Source of the DNA: Duganella flavida
Lineage (GTDB): Bacteria > Pseudomonadota > Gammaproteobacteria > Burkholderiales > Burkholderiaceae_D
Direction: 5' to 3'
Length of the DNA: 64,000 nt
Assembly (NCBI RefSeq): GCF_009857445.1
Contig: NZ_WWCN01000009.1
Location: forward strand, 1 to 64,000
The notes under the pieces are model-generated. The model ran no database searches. It saw nothing but the letters and a program-made list of their open reading frames with translations, and had not been told where the DNA came from. Made by a program: the position numbers and the translations under genes. Shown here one piece after another: positions 45,861-55,293 of this stretch (position 1 is the first letter of the stretch; every line of letters begins with the position of its first letter).

Positions 45861-46976
45861 ATGGCAGAAAAAATTATCATGATGACCGAGCAGCGCGGTG
45901 CTACTCCGGTCGTCCCCGCAGCGCTCGAAACGCCGACCGGCCTGCTGGCAGACCGCCTGGCCCGGCCGCTGCATGACCTGCGCATCTCCGTCACCGACCG
46001 CTGCAACTTCCGCTGCGTGTACTGCATGCCGAAGGCGGTGTTCAACAACGACTACCCTTACCTGCCACATACCTCGCTGCTGTCGTTTGAAGAAATCACC
46101 CGCATCGCGCAGGTGTTCGTAGCGCATGGCGTGGAGAAAATCCGCCTCACCGGCGGCGAGCCGCTGCTGCGCAAAAATCTCGAACGGCTGATCGGCATGC
46201 TGGCGGAATTGAAAACCACCAGCGGCAAACCACTGGACCTGACGCTGACCACCAACGCCTCGCTGCTGGCCCGCAAAGCGCAATCGCTGAAAGACGCAGG
46301 CCTGCAGCGCGTCACCGTGTCGCTGGATGCGCTGGACAACACCACCTTCCAGCGCATGAACGACGTCGATTTCGCAGTGGACGATGTGCTGAAAGGGATA
46401 GACGCCGCCCACCAGGCCGGCCTGGGGCCGATCAAGATCAACATGGTGGTCAAAGGCGGCATGAACGATCACGAGATCCTGCCGATGGCACGCCACTTCC
46501 GTGGCAGTCCGTACATCCTGCGCTTTATCGAGTACATGGACGTCGGCGCATCCAACGGCTGGAAGATGGATGAAGTGGTGCCGTCGTCGGAAGTGGTACG
46601 CCGCATCAGCGCCGAGATGCCGCTGGAGCCGGTGGCCGCCAACTACAGCGGCGAGACCGCAGCGCGCTGGCGCTACGCCGACGGCGGCGGCGAAATCGGC
46701 TTGATCTCAAGTGTATCCCACGCATTCTGTGCCGACTGTACTCGCGCGCGGTTGTCGACTGAGGGGAAACTGTACACCTGTCTGTTTGCCACCAGCGGCC
46801 ATGACCTGCGCGCGCTGCTGCGCGAAGGCCGCAGCGACGCAGAAATCAGCACCGCGCTGGCGCACCTGTGGCGCGCGCGCGAAGACCGCTATTCGGAACT
46901 GCGCACCAGCCAGACCGAGGTTCTAAAGCTGGAGCGCAGCGCGAATAAAGTGGAAATGTCTTACATCGGGGGATAG
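45861..46976 (+). CDS. moaA: MoaA, GTP 3',8-cyclase (molybdenum cofactor)
   Basis: 371 residues from the ATG at 45861; ATG codons at 45879 and 45882 and a GTG at 45840 are alternative starts. Radical-SAM motif CNFRCVYC (Cys-x3-Cys-x2-Cys), then [16 protein letters not shown]. The C-terminal cluster is [20 protein letters not shown]. The enzyme rearranges GTP in the first step of molybdopterin synthesis. The fused mobA-moeA gene begins 2 nt after its stop, giving a cofactor operon. Confidence 0.95.
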   Translation: MAEKIIMMTEQRGATPVVPAALETPTGLLADRLARPLHDLRISVTDRCNFRCVYCMPKAVFNNDYPYLPHTSLLSFEEITRIAQVFVAHGVEKIRLTGGEPLLRKNLERLIGMLAELKTTSGKPLDLTLTTNASLLARKAQSLKDAGLQRVTVSLDALDNTTFQRMNDVDFAVDDVLKGIDAAHQAGLGPIKINMVVKGGMNDHEILPMARHFRGSPYILRFIEYMDVGASNGWKMDEVVPSSEVVRRISAEMPLEPVAANYSGETAARWRYADGGGEIGLISSVSHAFCADCTRARLSTEGKLYTCLFATSGHDLRALLREGRSDAEISTALAHLWRAREDRYSELRTSQTEVLKLERSANKVEMSYIGG

Positions 46977-46978
46977 TT

Positions 46979-48883
46979 TTGTCTTTGAAGAGCAAGGTCA
47001 CCGGGTTGATCCTGGCGGGTGGACGTGGCACGCGTATGGGCCGCGTGGACAAAGGCTTGCAGCCGTTTCGCGGCGCGACGCTGGCGGCGCACGTGCTGGC
47101 GCGTCTGTCGCCGCAAGTGGCCACGGTGGCGATTAACGCCAACCGCAACCTGCCGCAGTATCAAGCGCTGGCGGGCGAGTCGCCAGTGCTGCCGGATTAT
47201 CTCGATGGTTTTGCCGGGCCATTGGCCGGGCTGCAAATCGGCTTGCAATTTTGTCCTACCGAGTTGCTACTCACGGCGCCGTGTGATTCACCATTCTTCC
47301 CCACCGACCTGACCGAGCGCCTGCATGACGCCATGCTGGCGCAAGACGCCGATATGGCGATGGCGGTAACGATGGAGCATGACCCCGAGCAACCGGAAGC
47401 AGCGCCATACCGCCAATCGCACCCCGTATTCGCGCTGCTGAAAGCCAGCGTGCTGCCGCAGTTGGACGCCTATCTCGATACCGGTGCGCGCCGCATGGAA
47501 GGCTTCTTCAATACGCTGAAAGTAGCCGAGGTGCTGTTCGAGGACAGCGCGGCGTTCAGCAACATCAACACGCTGGAAGAGCTGCACCACCACGAGCGCC
47601 GCGCGCCTGCGGCACCCGTCGCGTCGGGCCCAGGGCCGCGCGATGGCGATCCTCCACCGATGCCGGTGGCTGATGCGCAGCGCCTGATCTGCGAACGCAT
47701 CGCGCCAGTGGACGCCATCGAAACGCTGCCCCTGCTGGCCGCCCTGGACCGCGTGCTGGCTGCCGACATCATCTCGCCAATCAACGTCCCCGCCTACGAC
47801 AACTCGGCGATGGACGGCTACGCCCTGCGCGGCGCCGACCTGCCGACCGACGGCGCGATAAAATTCAACGTCATCGGCATCGCCTACGCCGGCCATCCGT
47901 TCACGCAAGCGCTGCAAGCCAACGAGTGCGTGCGCATCATGACCGGTGCACCGATTCCGCCAGGCTGCGACACCGTACTGCCGCAGGAACTAGCGGACGC
48001 CATTGAAGGTGACAACGTCACCATCGCCGCCAACACCATCCGCGCCGGCGCCAACCTGCGCCGCGCTGGCGAAGACTTGAAAGCCGGCGGCATCGCCATC
48101 GCCACCGGCAAGCTGCTGCGCCCCGCCGATCTTGGCCTCGTGGCCTCGCTGGGCATCGGCCAAGTCAGCGTAAAGCGCAAACTCAAAGTCGCCTTCTTCT
48201 CCACCGGCGACGAACTGCGCTCGCTGGGCGACAAGCTCGATGAAGGCTGCGTCTACGACAGCAACCGCTACACCCTGTTCGGCATGCTGACGCGCCTCGG
48301 CTGCGAAGTAATCGACATGGGCGTGGTGAAAGACGACTCGCAAGCACTGGAAGCCGCACTGCGCGAAGCAGCAAGCAAGGCCGACGCCATCATCACCTCC
48401 GGCGGCGTCTCCGAAGGCGCAGCCGACTACACGCGCGACATCATGGCCTCAATCGGTGACGTCGCATTCTGGAAGCTGGCCATGCGTCCCGGCCGCCCGC
48501 TGGCCTTTGGCCGGGTGCAGAGTGGTGAGGACAGCGCCTGGCTATTCGGCCTGCCCGGCAATCCGGTCGCCGTGATGGTGTCGTTCTACATGTTCGCCCG
48601 CCCCGCCCTGCTGCGCATGATGGGCGCCGAAAGCAAACTGCAAACCGTGCAAGCGCGCGCCGTCGAAGCAATCCGCAAACGCCCCGGCCGCACCGAATAC
48701 CAGCGCGGCATTCTCAGCACCGGCAGCGACGGCGCGCCGCAAGTACGCCTGACCGGCGCGCAAGGCTCGGGCATCCTCAGCTCCATGAGCGAGGCCAATT
48801 GCATCGTCGTGCTGCACCACGACCAGGCCAACGTCGCCGCTGGCCAGACAGTCGACGTACTGCTGTTTGATGGATTGATCTAG
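46979..48883 (+). CDS. MobA-MoeA fusion (Moco guanylyltransferase plus molybdotransferase)
   Basis: 634 residues encoding two enzymes in one chain, starting at a TTG with GGGGGA five nt upstream. Residues 1-205 are MobA: LILAGGRGTRMGRVDKGLQP, TAPCDSPFFP (metal Asp) and AAFSNINTLEEL. A Pro/Ala-rich linker (about 207-229) leads to MoeA (230-634): YDNSAMDGYALR, RIMTGAPIPPGCDTVLPQE, FSTGDELRSLG, SGGVSEGAADYT and FGLPGNPVAVM. MoeA inserts molybdate into adenylated molybdopterin and MobA then attaches GMP. The reading frame is continuous with no sign of a sequencing join. Confidence 0.93.
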   Translation: MSLKSKVTGLILAGGRGTRMGRVDKGLQPFRGATLAAHVLARLSPQVATVAINANRNLPQYQALAGESPVLPDYLDGFAGPLAGLQIGLQFCPTELLLTAPCDSPFFPTDLTERLHDAMLAQDADMAMAVTMEHDPEQPEAAPYRQSHPVFALLKASVLPQLDAYLDTGARRMEGFFNTLKVAEVLFEDSAAFSNINTLEELHHHERRAPAAPVASGPGPRDGDPPPMPVADAQRLICERIAPVDAIETLPLLAALDRVLAADIISPINVPAYDNSAMDGYALRGADLPTDGAIKFNVIGIAYAGHPFTQALQANECVRIMTGAPIPPGCDTVLPQELADAIEGDNVTIAANTIRAGANLRRAGEDLKAGGIAIATGKLLRPADLGLVASLGIGQVSVKRKLKVAFFSTGDELRSLGDKLDEGCVYDSNRYTLFGMLTRLGCEVIDMGVVKDDSQALEAALREAASKADAIITSGGVSEGAADYTRDIMASIGDVAFWKLAMRPGRPLAFGRVQSGEDSAWLFGLPGNPVAVMVSFYMFARPALLRMMGAESKLQTVQARAVEAIRKRPGRTEYQRGILSTGSDGAPQVRLTGAQGSGILSSMSEANCIVVLHHDQANVAAGQTVDVLLFDGLI

Positions 48884-48888
48884 CCACC

Positions 48889-49494
48889 ATGCGCCTCCAG
48901 GTCAGCAAGCTGCAATCGCCACTGGCTGGTCCTTATTCATTTGCGCTGGAGGCAGGCCGGTGCCTCACCATCTCCGGGCCATCCGGCGCGGGCAAGAGCC
49001 TGTTGCTGCGCATGCTGTGCGACCTCGATCCGAACACCGGCGAGATCCTGCTGGACGGTGCCCCACGCTCCGGCATGAGCGCACCCGAATGGCGCGCACA
49101 AGTGGTCTATCAGCCTGCCGAACCAGCATGGTGGCTGCCCACTGCCGGTGCGCATTTCAAACCACACCAGATACAGCGGGTGCACGAACTGCTGCCGCAG
49201 CTAAAGCTCACACCAACGCTGCTCGAACATGAAGTCAGCCGTCTCTCCACCGGCGAGCGCCAGCGCATGGCGCTGATACGCTCACTGGCCTGCAATCCCA
49301 AGGTACTGCTGCTCGACGAGCCCACCGCCGCACTGGATCCTGAATCAGTCAGTGCCACGGAAGCGCTGCTGCGCCGCGAAATCGATGCCGACATGTCGCT
49401 CATCCTCGTCACGCATTCGACCGCACAAGCGCAGACGCTCGGCCAACGCCACATGACTATGCGCGACCGCGCCCTGCACGAGGGCACGCCATGA
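48889..49494 (+). CDS. fetA: FetA-type ABC exporter ATPase
   Basis: 201 residues, a small single-domain ATPase. Walker A GPSGAGKSLLLRML, signature LSTGERQRMALIRSLA, Walker B VLLLDEPTAALD and the switch His in LVTHSTAQ. It is next to a FetB-type permease with a 4-bp overlap. In E. coli FetAB (YbbLM) exports iron and protects from peroxide. The position after the molybdenum cofactor genes might hint at another metal, but this is speculation. Confidence 0.85.
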   Translation: MRLQVSKLQSPLAGPYSFALEAGRCLTISGPSGAGKSLLLRMLCDLDPNTGEILLDGAPRSGMSAPEWRAQVVYQPAEPAWWLPTAGAHFKPHQIQRVHELLPQLKLTPTLLEHEVSRLSTGERQRMALIRSLACNPKVLLLDEPTAALDPESVSATEALLRREIDADMSLILVTHSTAQAQTLGQRHMTMRDRALHEGTP

Positions 49495-50291
49495 ATGCCG
49501 CCATCCAACCGAGTGCGCTCGATCTGGCCCTGACCTCATCGCTGGTGGTGCTGAACGCCGGCATCTCGGCCTATCTCGGCTTGCGCATGCAGCGCATGAT
49601 GCTGTGGTCTGCCGCGCGCATGGTAGTGCAGCTGCTGCTGGTGGGTCTGGTGCTGCGCTGGGTATTCGCACTGGCGTCCCCCGCCGCCACCCTGGCGGTG
49701 GCGCTGCTGATGATCGTCGCCGCTGCGCGCGAGGTGGCCACGCGGCCCGCGCATGGATTGCGCGGTTGGCCTGGGGTGTGGCTGGCCACGGCCAGTGTAG
49801 GCTTGTCGAGCATCGCCACCGTGGTGCTAGCGCTGCTGACGGTATTGCAGCCGACGCCGTGGTACGAGCCGCAATACGTCGTGCCGCTGATCGGCATCGT
49901 ACTGGGAAATGTGCTGAACGCCGCCAGCCTGGGACTGGACACCTTCTACGGCGGAGTGGTCAACGCCCGCGCCGCCATTGAAGCGCAGCTGGTGCTGGGC
50001 GCCACGCGTCACGAAGCACTGGCGCCGCTGATCCGCGACTCAGTGCGCAAAGGCCTGATCCCCATCATCAACCAGATGTCGGCCGCCGGCATCATCACCC
50101 TGCCCGGCATCATGACCGGCCAAATCCTGGCCGGCATGGACCCGATGGACGCGGTGCGCTACCAGATCCTGCTGATGTTCCTGCTGGCCGGCGGCAGCGG
50201 CATCTCAGTCACGCTGGCGGTCTACCTGGCCGCGCGCAGCATCACGGACGAGCGCCACCGCCTGCGGCTGGAGCGTTTGTCGAAGCGCTGA
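49491..50291 (+). CDS. fetB: FetB-type ABC exporter permease
   Basis: 266 residues with about seven membrane helices. FetB/UPF0014 blocks are WYEPQYVVPLIGIVLGNVLN, LGATRHEALAPLIRDSVRKG and PIINQMSAAGIITLPGIMTG. It overlaps fetA by 4 bp. Its last 50 bp overlap the end of the convergent MFS gene, so both transcripts would be partly antisense to each other. Confidence 0.9.
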   Translation: MNAAIQPSALDLALTSSLVVLNAGISAYLGLRMQRMMLWSAARMVVQLLLVGLVLRWVFALASPAATLAVALLMIVAAAREVATRPAHGLRGWPGVWLATASVGLSSIATVVLALLTVLQPTPWYEPQYVVPLIGIVLGNVLNAASLGLDTFYGGVVNARAAIEAQLVLGATRHEALAPLIRDSVRKGLIPIINQMSAAGIITLPGIMTGQILAGMDPMDAVRYQILLMFLLAGGSGISVTLAVYLAARSITDERHRLRLERLSKR

Positions 50292-51396
50292 AGGCCACCA
50301 GCAGCATGCCGCACGCCAGCGCGGCAAAGGCCCATTGCAGTCCCACCGCATGCGCCACAAAACCGATCAAGCCCGGACCGGCGAGGATGCCGCCATAGCC
50401 GATGGTCGAAATGGCGCTGACCGCAAGACCAGCCGGCATGTCGTTCTGGTTACCGGCTGCCGTGAACAGCACCGGCACAATATTCGATGCACCGCAGCCG
50501 ATCAGCACAAAACCCGCCAGCGCCAGCCACGCCGACGGCGCCAGCACCACGATCAGGAAACCCACCGCCGCAGCCAGGCCGCCTAGCAGCAGGATACGGC
50601 GACCACCCCAGCGCTGCACGATCTTGTCGCCATTCAGGCGGCCAAGCGTCATCGCCACGGCAAACGCCGCGTAGCCAAGGCCGCCCTGCGCGCTGCTCAT
50701 GCCGTTGTTAGTCAACATCACCGCGCTCCAGTCGAGCACCGCGCCTTCAGCCAGGAATACGAACATGCACAACACGCCGATCAGCACCACCGCGCCACGC
50801 GGCACCACCAGCAAGGGTGCATCACGATCCGCCGCCGGTGCTTCGCGTAGCAGGTTCGGACCAGCGGCCAGCATCACCAGCGCCACTGCAATCGCTATCA
50901 CTACAGATGCAGCGGCGATGCTCACGTCCTGCCACAGCATCAAACTCATACTGCCTGCGCCGACAATGCCGCCCACGCTGAACATGCCGTGGAAGCCCGA
51001 CATCAGCGCGCCGCCGTAGTCCTTCTCGACCAGCACCGCCTGTACATTCATCGACACATCCAGCGTGCCGAGCGTGGCGCCGAACAGGAACAAACTCAAT
51101 GCTAGCAAGGGCGCGCTCGGTGCGATCGCAAGAAACGGGAACACTGCGCAGCAGCCTAGCCCGGACAACAGCATTACCGGACGGCAGCCGAAGCGCGCCG
51201 CCAGCAGGCCGGTGACCGGCATCGCCAGCAAAGAGCCGATGCCAAGGCACAGCAGCAGCAAGCCCAGTTGCGCCGCCTCGACGCCGGTGCGCGCTTGCGC
51301 AAAAGGCACCAGCGGCGCCCATGCCGACATGGCCATGCCGGCGGCGAGAAAAGCCAGGCGCGTGGAGACGCGTTGTTTCAATCCGTAGTTGTTCAT
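50242..51396 (-). CDS. MFS transporter (YbjJ-like)
   Basis: 384 residues with 12 predicted membrane helices. MFS-type block GLLAARFGCRP between helices 2 and 3 and GTLDVSMNVQAVLVEKDYGG, which resembles YbjJ-type permeases. The ATG at 51396 has GGAGG ten nt upstream; a TTG at 51405 is too close to that site. It follows the DeoR-type gene by 5 nt, so the regulator probably controls its uptake or export function. Substrate unknown; sugars or sugar phosphates would fit a DeoR partner. Confidence 0.82.
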   Translation of the reverse strand: MNNYGLKQRVSTRLAFLAAGMAMSAWAPLVPFAQARTGVEAAQLGLLLLCLGIGSLLAMPVTGLLAARFGCRPVMLLSGLGCCAVFPFLAIAPSAPLLALSLFLFGATLGTLDVSMNVQAVLVEKDYGGALMSGFHGMFSVGGIVGAGSMSLMLWQDVSIAAASVVIAIAVALVMLAAGPNLLREAPAADRDAPLLVVPRGAVVLIGVLCMFVFLAEGAVLDWSAVMLTNNGMSSAQGGLGYAAFAVAMTLGRLNGDKIVQRWGGRRILLLGGLAAAVGFLIVVLAPSAWLALAGFVLIGCGASNIVPVLFTAAGNQNDMPAGLAVSAISTIGYGGILAGPGLIGFVAHAVGLQWAFAALACGMLLVAFSASTNAPAAGGGARP

Positions 51397-51401
51397 GATG
51401 T

Positions 51402-52181
51402 TCAAGCCTCCGCGCGCAGCAAGCGAGTGCCAGCCAAGGCATAGGCCTTGGCGACATCCTCGGTGGTTCCGGCTTCGACGATCAAGTGGGTTAATTGAGG
51501 AATCGCCAGCACGCGGTAAGACGCCACCGCGCCGATCTTGCTGGCGGTGGCGACGACTGCGGTGGCTTTGCTTTGTGCGGACAGCCGGCGTTTGAATTCG
51601 GCTTCTTCAAAGTCGATGGCCGTTACGCCTGCGTGCAAGTCGACGCCGCAGGCGCCGATGAAATACAGGTCGGGATGCATCAGCTCCAGTTCACGCAGCG
51701 CAGTCGCGCCCACGCTGCCGCCGAGGCTTTGCTTGATGCGGCCACCAATCATCACCAGATCGATATGCGGTTTGTCGAGCAGGCGCGCGGCGATTGACGG
51801 CGCATTGGTCAGCACCGTCAACGGCACTTGCGGCAGCGCTTCGGCGATGGCGAGGTTGCTGGAACCGGCATCGAGGAAGATGGTGCCGCCAAGTGGAATC
51901 AGCGTTGCCGCTGCCGCAGCGAGGCGCGACTTGTCGTCCTGCTGGCGCTCCATGCGCTGCACCAGCGTGCCGCTCTCCGGTGCGGACGGCATGCGCACCG
52001 CGCCGCCGTAGACCTTCTGGCATAAGCCGGCAGCGGCCATGTCACGCAGGTCGCGACGAATCGTGTCTTCGGTAACGTTCAGTTCGCGCGCCAGCAATGC
52101 GGCCAGCACGCGCCCGTCCTGGTTGAGTTGCTGAAGAATTAATGCATGCCGCTCGGGCAGCAGGAGGCTTTCTCGTTTCAT
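51402..52181 (-). CDS. DeoR-family transcriptional regulator
   Basis: 259 residues from the ATG at 52181. N-terminal DeoR helix-turn-helix: LPERHALILQQLNQDGRVLA and LNVTEDTIRRDLRDMAAAG. The C-terminal sensor domain (DeoRC) contains IFLDAGSSNLAIAEALP and VMIGGRIKQSLGGSVG. This family senses phosphorylated sugars. It is co-directional with the MFS transporter. The 55-nt gap to rmuC contains partly repeated GCATAAACGTGGATAAGCGT that might be an operator. Confidence 0.87.
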   Translation of the reverse strand: MKRESLLLPERHALILQQLNQDGRVLAALLARELNVTEDTIRRDLRDMAAAGLCQKVYGGAVRMPSAPESGTLVQRMERQQDDKSRLAAAAATLIPLGGTIFLDAGSSNLAIAEALPQVPLTVLTNAPSIAARLLDKPHIDLVMIGGRIKQSLGGSVGATALRELELMHPDLYFIGACGVDLHAGVTAIDFEEAEFKRRLSAQSKATAVVATASKIGAVASYRVLAIPQLTHLIVEAGTTEDVAKAYALAGTRLLRAEA

Positions 52182-52236
52182 GGACGAGATTGTACACAAC
52201 TACGCACAAACATGCATAAACGTGGATAAGCGTGGA

Positions 52237-53496
52237 TCAATCAGCTTCCGGTTCAGTCCCGATCAGCAATTGCGCCTGCTCGCTTGGCAGGGCCTCCACG
52301 GTTTTCAGCTTGCGCGCCATCTGGCGGCTGCGGGTTTCGGCCGATTCGATGTTCTTGGCGGCGCGCTCCAATGTGAGCTTGGTTGCGGCCAGCACGTCGC
52401 CGAACTTGGCAAACTCGGTCTTCACCGCGCCCAGCACCTGCCACACTTCCGACGAACGCTTTTCCAGCGCCAGCGTGCGGAAGCCCATTTGCAGACTGTT
52501 GAGCAGCGCCGTCAGCGTCGATGGACCGGCGATGCTGATGCGGTTCACGCGCTGCAGCTCATCGGCCAGGCCAGGACGGCGCATCACTTCCGCGTACAAG
52601 CCTTCGGTCGGCAGGAACAGGATTGCAAAGTCAGTGGTGTGCGGAGGCGAGACGTACTTCTCGGAGATGGTCTTGGCCTCGGTGCGTACCGCGCGTTCCA
52701 GCTCGCGGCCAGCCTGCGCCACGCCTTCCGCATCGGCATTGTCGGCCGCCTCCAGCAAGCGTTCGTACTGCTCTTTCGGGAACTTGGCGTCGATCGGCAT
52801 CCACACCGGCGCGCCACCTTCCGTCTGGCCCGGCAGCTTGAGCGCGAACTCCACGCGCGCACCAGTGCCGACGATGGTCTCGACATTCTTCGCATACTGG
52901 TCGGGAGTGAGCACCTGCTCCAGCAGCATTTCCAGCTGTACCTCGCCCCACGTGCCACGCGTCTTCACGTTGGTCAGCACGCGCTTCAAATCGCCGACGC
53001 CCAGCGCCAGCTGCTGCATCTCGCCGAGGCCTTGATGCACGCGCTCCAAACGCTCGGACACTTGCTGGAACGAGGCGTTCAAGCGCGTCTCCAGCGTGGC
53101 GTGCAGTTTTTCGTCCACCGTCTTGCGCATCTCTTCAAGGCGCGTACCGTTGTCGGTTTGCAGATCCTTGATCTTGGTCTCCAGTGTCACACGCACTTCC
53201 AGCATGCGCTGGTTCATGGTGTCGGCGAACAGCTTGAGATTGCGGGTCTGCTCATGACGGCTGCTCACGCCCTGCTCTTCCAGCTGGCGGCGCATCGCTT
53301 CGAACTGCTGGACGTTGGCGGCGTTGCTGGTCTGCGCGGTGGTTTGCAGCTGCATGCGTACCTCGCGCTCAACACGCTCGATGCGTTCAGCGAGATCGCC
53401 TGCCGCGCCGCCTTTCGCACGCAGCAGCGCCAGTACTTGCAACACGATGACGGCCGCCAGTACGGCCAGCAAGACGAAAAACTCGATAGAGGTCAT
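52237..53496 (-). CDS. rmuC: RmuC family DNA recombination protein
   Basis: 419 residues: an N-terminal membrane helix (FFVLLAVLAAVIVLQVLALL), a long coiled coil (about 35-170) and the C-terminal RmuC domain, a PD-(D/E)XK-like fold with RGTWGEVQLEMLLEQVL and VWMPIDAKFPKEQYERLL. In E. coli rmuC limits inversion at short inverted repeats. It is only 4 nt after the truncated-haemoglobin gene and so probably shares its transcript. Confidence 0.92.
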   Translation of the reverse strand: MTSIEFFVLLAVLAAVIVLQVLALLRAKGGAAGDLAERIERVEREVRMQLQTTAQTSNAANVQQFEAMRRQLEEQGVSSRHEQTRNLKLFADTMNQRMLEVRVTLETKIKDLQTDNGTRLEEMRKTVDEKLHATLETRLNASFQQVSERLERVHQGLGEMQQLALGVGDLKRVLTNVKTRGTWGEVQLEMLLEQVLTPDQYAKNVETIVGTGARVEFALKLPGQTEGGAPVWMPIDAKFPKEQYERLLEAADNADAEGVAQAGRELERAVRTEAKTISEKYVSPPHTTDFAILFLPTEGLYAEVMRRPGLADELQRVNRISIAGPSTLTALLNSLQMGFRTLALEKRSSEVWQVLGAVKTEFAKFGDVLAATKLTLERAAKNIESAETRSRQMARKLKTVEALPSEQAQLLIGTEPEAD

Positions 53497-53500
53497 GGAA

Positions 53501-53902
53501 TCAATCCGGCTTGTTGCGCATCCAGTCTGCGGTTTGGAAGAAAGAGTTCATCAAGCGCACGCGCAGCTCCGTCTCAATGCCGGTATCTTCCATCGCCCAC
53601 GCCATGCAGCGCAGCCACTGGTCGCGCTCCTGCGTGCCGATGGCGAACGGCATGTGCCGCATGCGCAAGCGTGGATGGCCGTGCGCTTCCTGGTACAGAT
53701 CCGGTCCGCCCATCCAGCCACTGAGGAACATGAACAGGCGCTGGTTGGCGTTTTCCAGCGAGGGGCCGTGCACAGAGCGCAGCAATTGGAACTCCGGTTC
53801 AAGTTCCATCAGATCATAAAAGCGGTCGACCATCGCGCGGATGGTCGCTTCGCCGCCGATTACTTCGTAGAGGGTGCGGGATTCTTCAGTCATACCCGCC
53901 AT
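53501..53902 (-). CDS. Group II truncated haemoglobin
   Basis: 133 residues (130 if it starts at the ATG at 53893). TrHbO features: LYEVIGGEATIRAMVDRFYD, FLSGWMGGPDLY and RLRMRHMPFAIG with the proximal His, plus the conserved WLRCMAWAM (Trp G8) stretch. Such globins bind oxygen and handle nitric oxide or peroxide. It lies between jqsA (6 nt gap) and rmuC (4 nt gap), which couples a haem oxygen-binding protein to the quorum-sensing synthase. Confidence 0.9.
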   Translation of the reverse strand: MAGMTEESRTLYEVIGGEATIRAMVDRFYDLMELEPEFQLLRSVHGPSLENANQRLFMFLSGWMGGPDLYQEAHGHPRLRMRHMPFAIGTQERDQWLRCMAWAMEDTGIETELRVRLMNSFFQTADWMRNKPD

Positions 53903-53908
53903 GATAGC

Positions 53909-55141
53909 TTATACCAGCGCCAGCTTGCGCAAGCGCCGCGTGGACGACCAGTTCTCCAGATCGACCTGCCCACGGATCTCATCGCAAGCCTGGACGATGC
54001 GCGCCAGCTCGGCGCGGCCGATGCCGGAGTTGAGCGTCAGCCGCACCAGCGAACGGTTCTTCGGCGTGGCCGGCGCGCAGAACATGGCGCCGTACACGCC
54101 TTGCCGTTCCAGTAGCTTGCGCAACTCCAGCGTCTTCGGCTCCGGCCCCGGTTCCAGGGCGATAATTTGCTCGCTGCCGTCGCTGACGTTGTAGCCCAAG
54201 GCGCTTAACTCTTCACGCAGTTCACGCGCGTGCGCGTGCAGCGCAGCGCGGCGATCATCGGCAGCGGCGATGAAATCGATGGCCGCATCAAACCACGCCA
54301 GCTCATGCCCCAACAGGCAAGAGCTGAAAATCGCCGGGCGCGACTCGGACAGGAAGTAGCCCTTGAACTGGCTGGAACACGTGATAAAGCCAGCCCGCCC
54401 GGCAAACGCCTTGGCCAGCGACGCCGTACGGAAGTGCACCCGCTCACTCAATCCCGCCGCCGCTACCAAGCCCGCCCCACGCGGCCCATGTGTCCCCAGC
54501 GAGTGGGACTCATCGACCAGCAGCATGCAGCCGCTGCGCTCCGCCAGCTCCACCAGCTCCGTCAACGGCGCCAGGTTGCCGTTGGTGCTGTACAGCGCAT
54601 CCACCACAATCAGGCCACGCCCATGGCGCTGCAGCTGCTTCTGCAAATGCGCCATGTCGTTGTGCATGAAGGACACCGGCAGCGCGCCAGCCGACTGCAC
54701 GCCTTCCCACAGCGAGGCATGCGCCTGCATATCGAGATAGACCGGGATGCCTGGCCCGGCCAGCGTCTGCACCAGTCCCACATTCGCCGCCCAGCCGGAT
54801 TGCGTGAGGATGCCGTCCTCCGCGCCCATGAAGCGGGCCAGCTTGCGTTCCAGCCGGTGCTGCGCGCTGCCCTCCTGCAGGTAGACGGCCGACATCAGCA
54901 ATTCGCCCGCGCTGTGCTGCAAGGCCGCGATCTGCGCGCCCACCAGCGCCGGTTCGCCGGCCAGGCACAGGTAGTCGTTCCCGGCCAAAAACACCGCGCT
55001 GGCCGGCGTCGGCTGCCAAGCGTGCGGATGCTCGCCGCCCAGCAGCTCTTGAATGCGGGTGATGTAATGCAGGTCCATGCGCCGGGTAACAAAATCCGGT
55101 AGTACTGCAGGAACGTGATGATGGGCGATTGCATAGCTCAT
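53909..55141 (-). CDS. jqsA: JqsA, LqsA/CqsA-type autoinducer synthase
   Basis: 410 residues from the ATG at 55141, which has CAGGAGT nine to ten nt upstream; the ATG-less extension to 55222 is not needed. PLP-dependent alpha-oxoamine synthase fold: LAGNDYLCLAGEP, LLVDESHSLGTHGPRGAG (Asp210 and His213 for the cofactor) and SLAKAFAGRAGF with the Schiff-base Lys244. It differs from BioF, and the neighbouring sensor and response regulator identify the LqsA/CqsA group. It should make an alpha-hydroxyketone signal from an acyl-CoA and an amino acid. The acyl length is unknown. Confidence 0.88.
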   Translation of the reverse strand: MSYAIAHHHVPAVLPDFVTRRMDLHYITRIQELLGGEHPHAWQPTPASAVFLAGNDYLCLAGEPALVGAQIAALQHSAGELLMSAVYLQEGSAQHRLERKLARFMGAEDGILTQSGWAANVGLVQTLAGPGIPVYLDMQAHASLWEGVQSAGALPVSFMHNDMAHLQKQLQRHGRGLIVVDALYSTNGNLAPLTELVELAERSGCMLLVDESHSLGTHGPRGAGLVAAAGLSERVHFRTASLAKAFAGRAGFITCSSQFKGYFLSESRPAIFSSCLLGHELAWFDAAIDFIAAADDRRAALHAHARELREELSALGYNVSDGSEQIIALEPGPEPKTLELRKLLERQGVYGAMFCAPATPKNRSLVRLTLNSGIGRAELARIVQACDEIRGQVDLENWSSTRRLRKLALV

Positions 55142-55227
55142 GGCGCTACTCCTGTTGGGATTTGGACTAAAAGATTGTTTTTTATGTACCGCAAGCGCCA
55201 CCATGCGGCGAAAAAAACCCACAGAGA

Positions 55228-55241
55228 TTGATGCGCATCAA
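55228..55241. promoter_or_regulatory. FNR/Anr box 1 (perfect palindrome)
   Basis: TTGAT-GCGC-ATCAA matches the FNR consensus at every conserved base. It lies 86 bp upstream of the jqsA start and 74 bp upstream of the jqsS start. Confidence 0.7.
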
Positions 55242-55293
55242 TGTCCGTTTTGATATTGCAGAATGCGTTGCAAATAAAGGCGATGATGACGGC

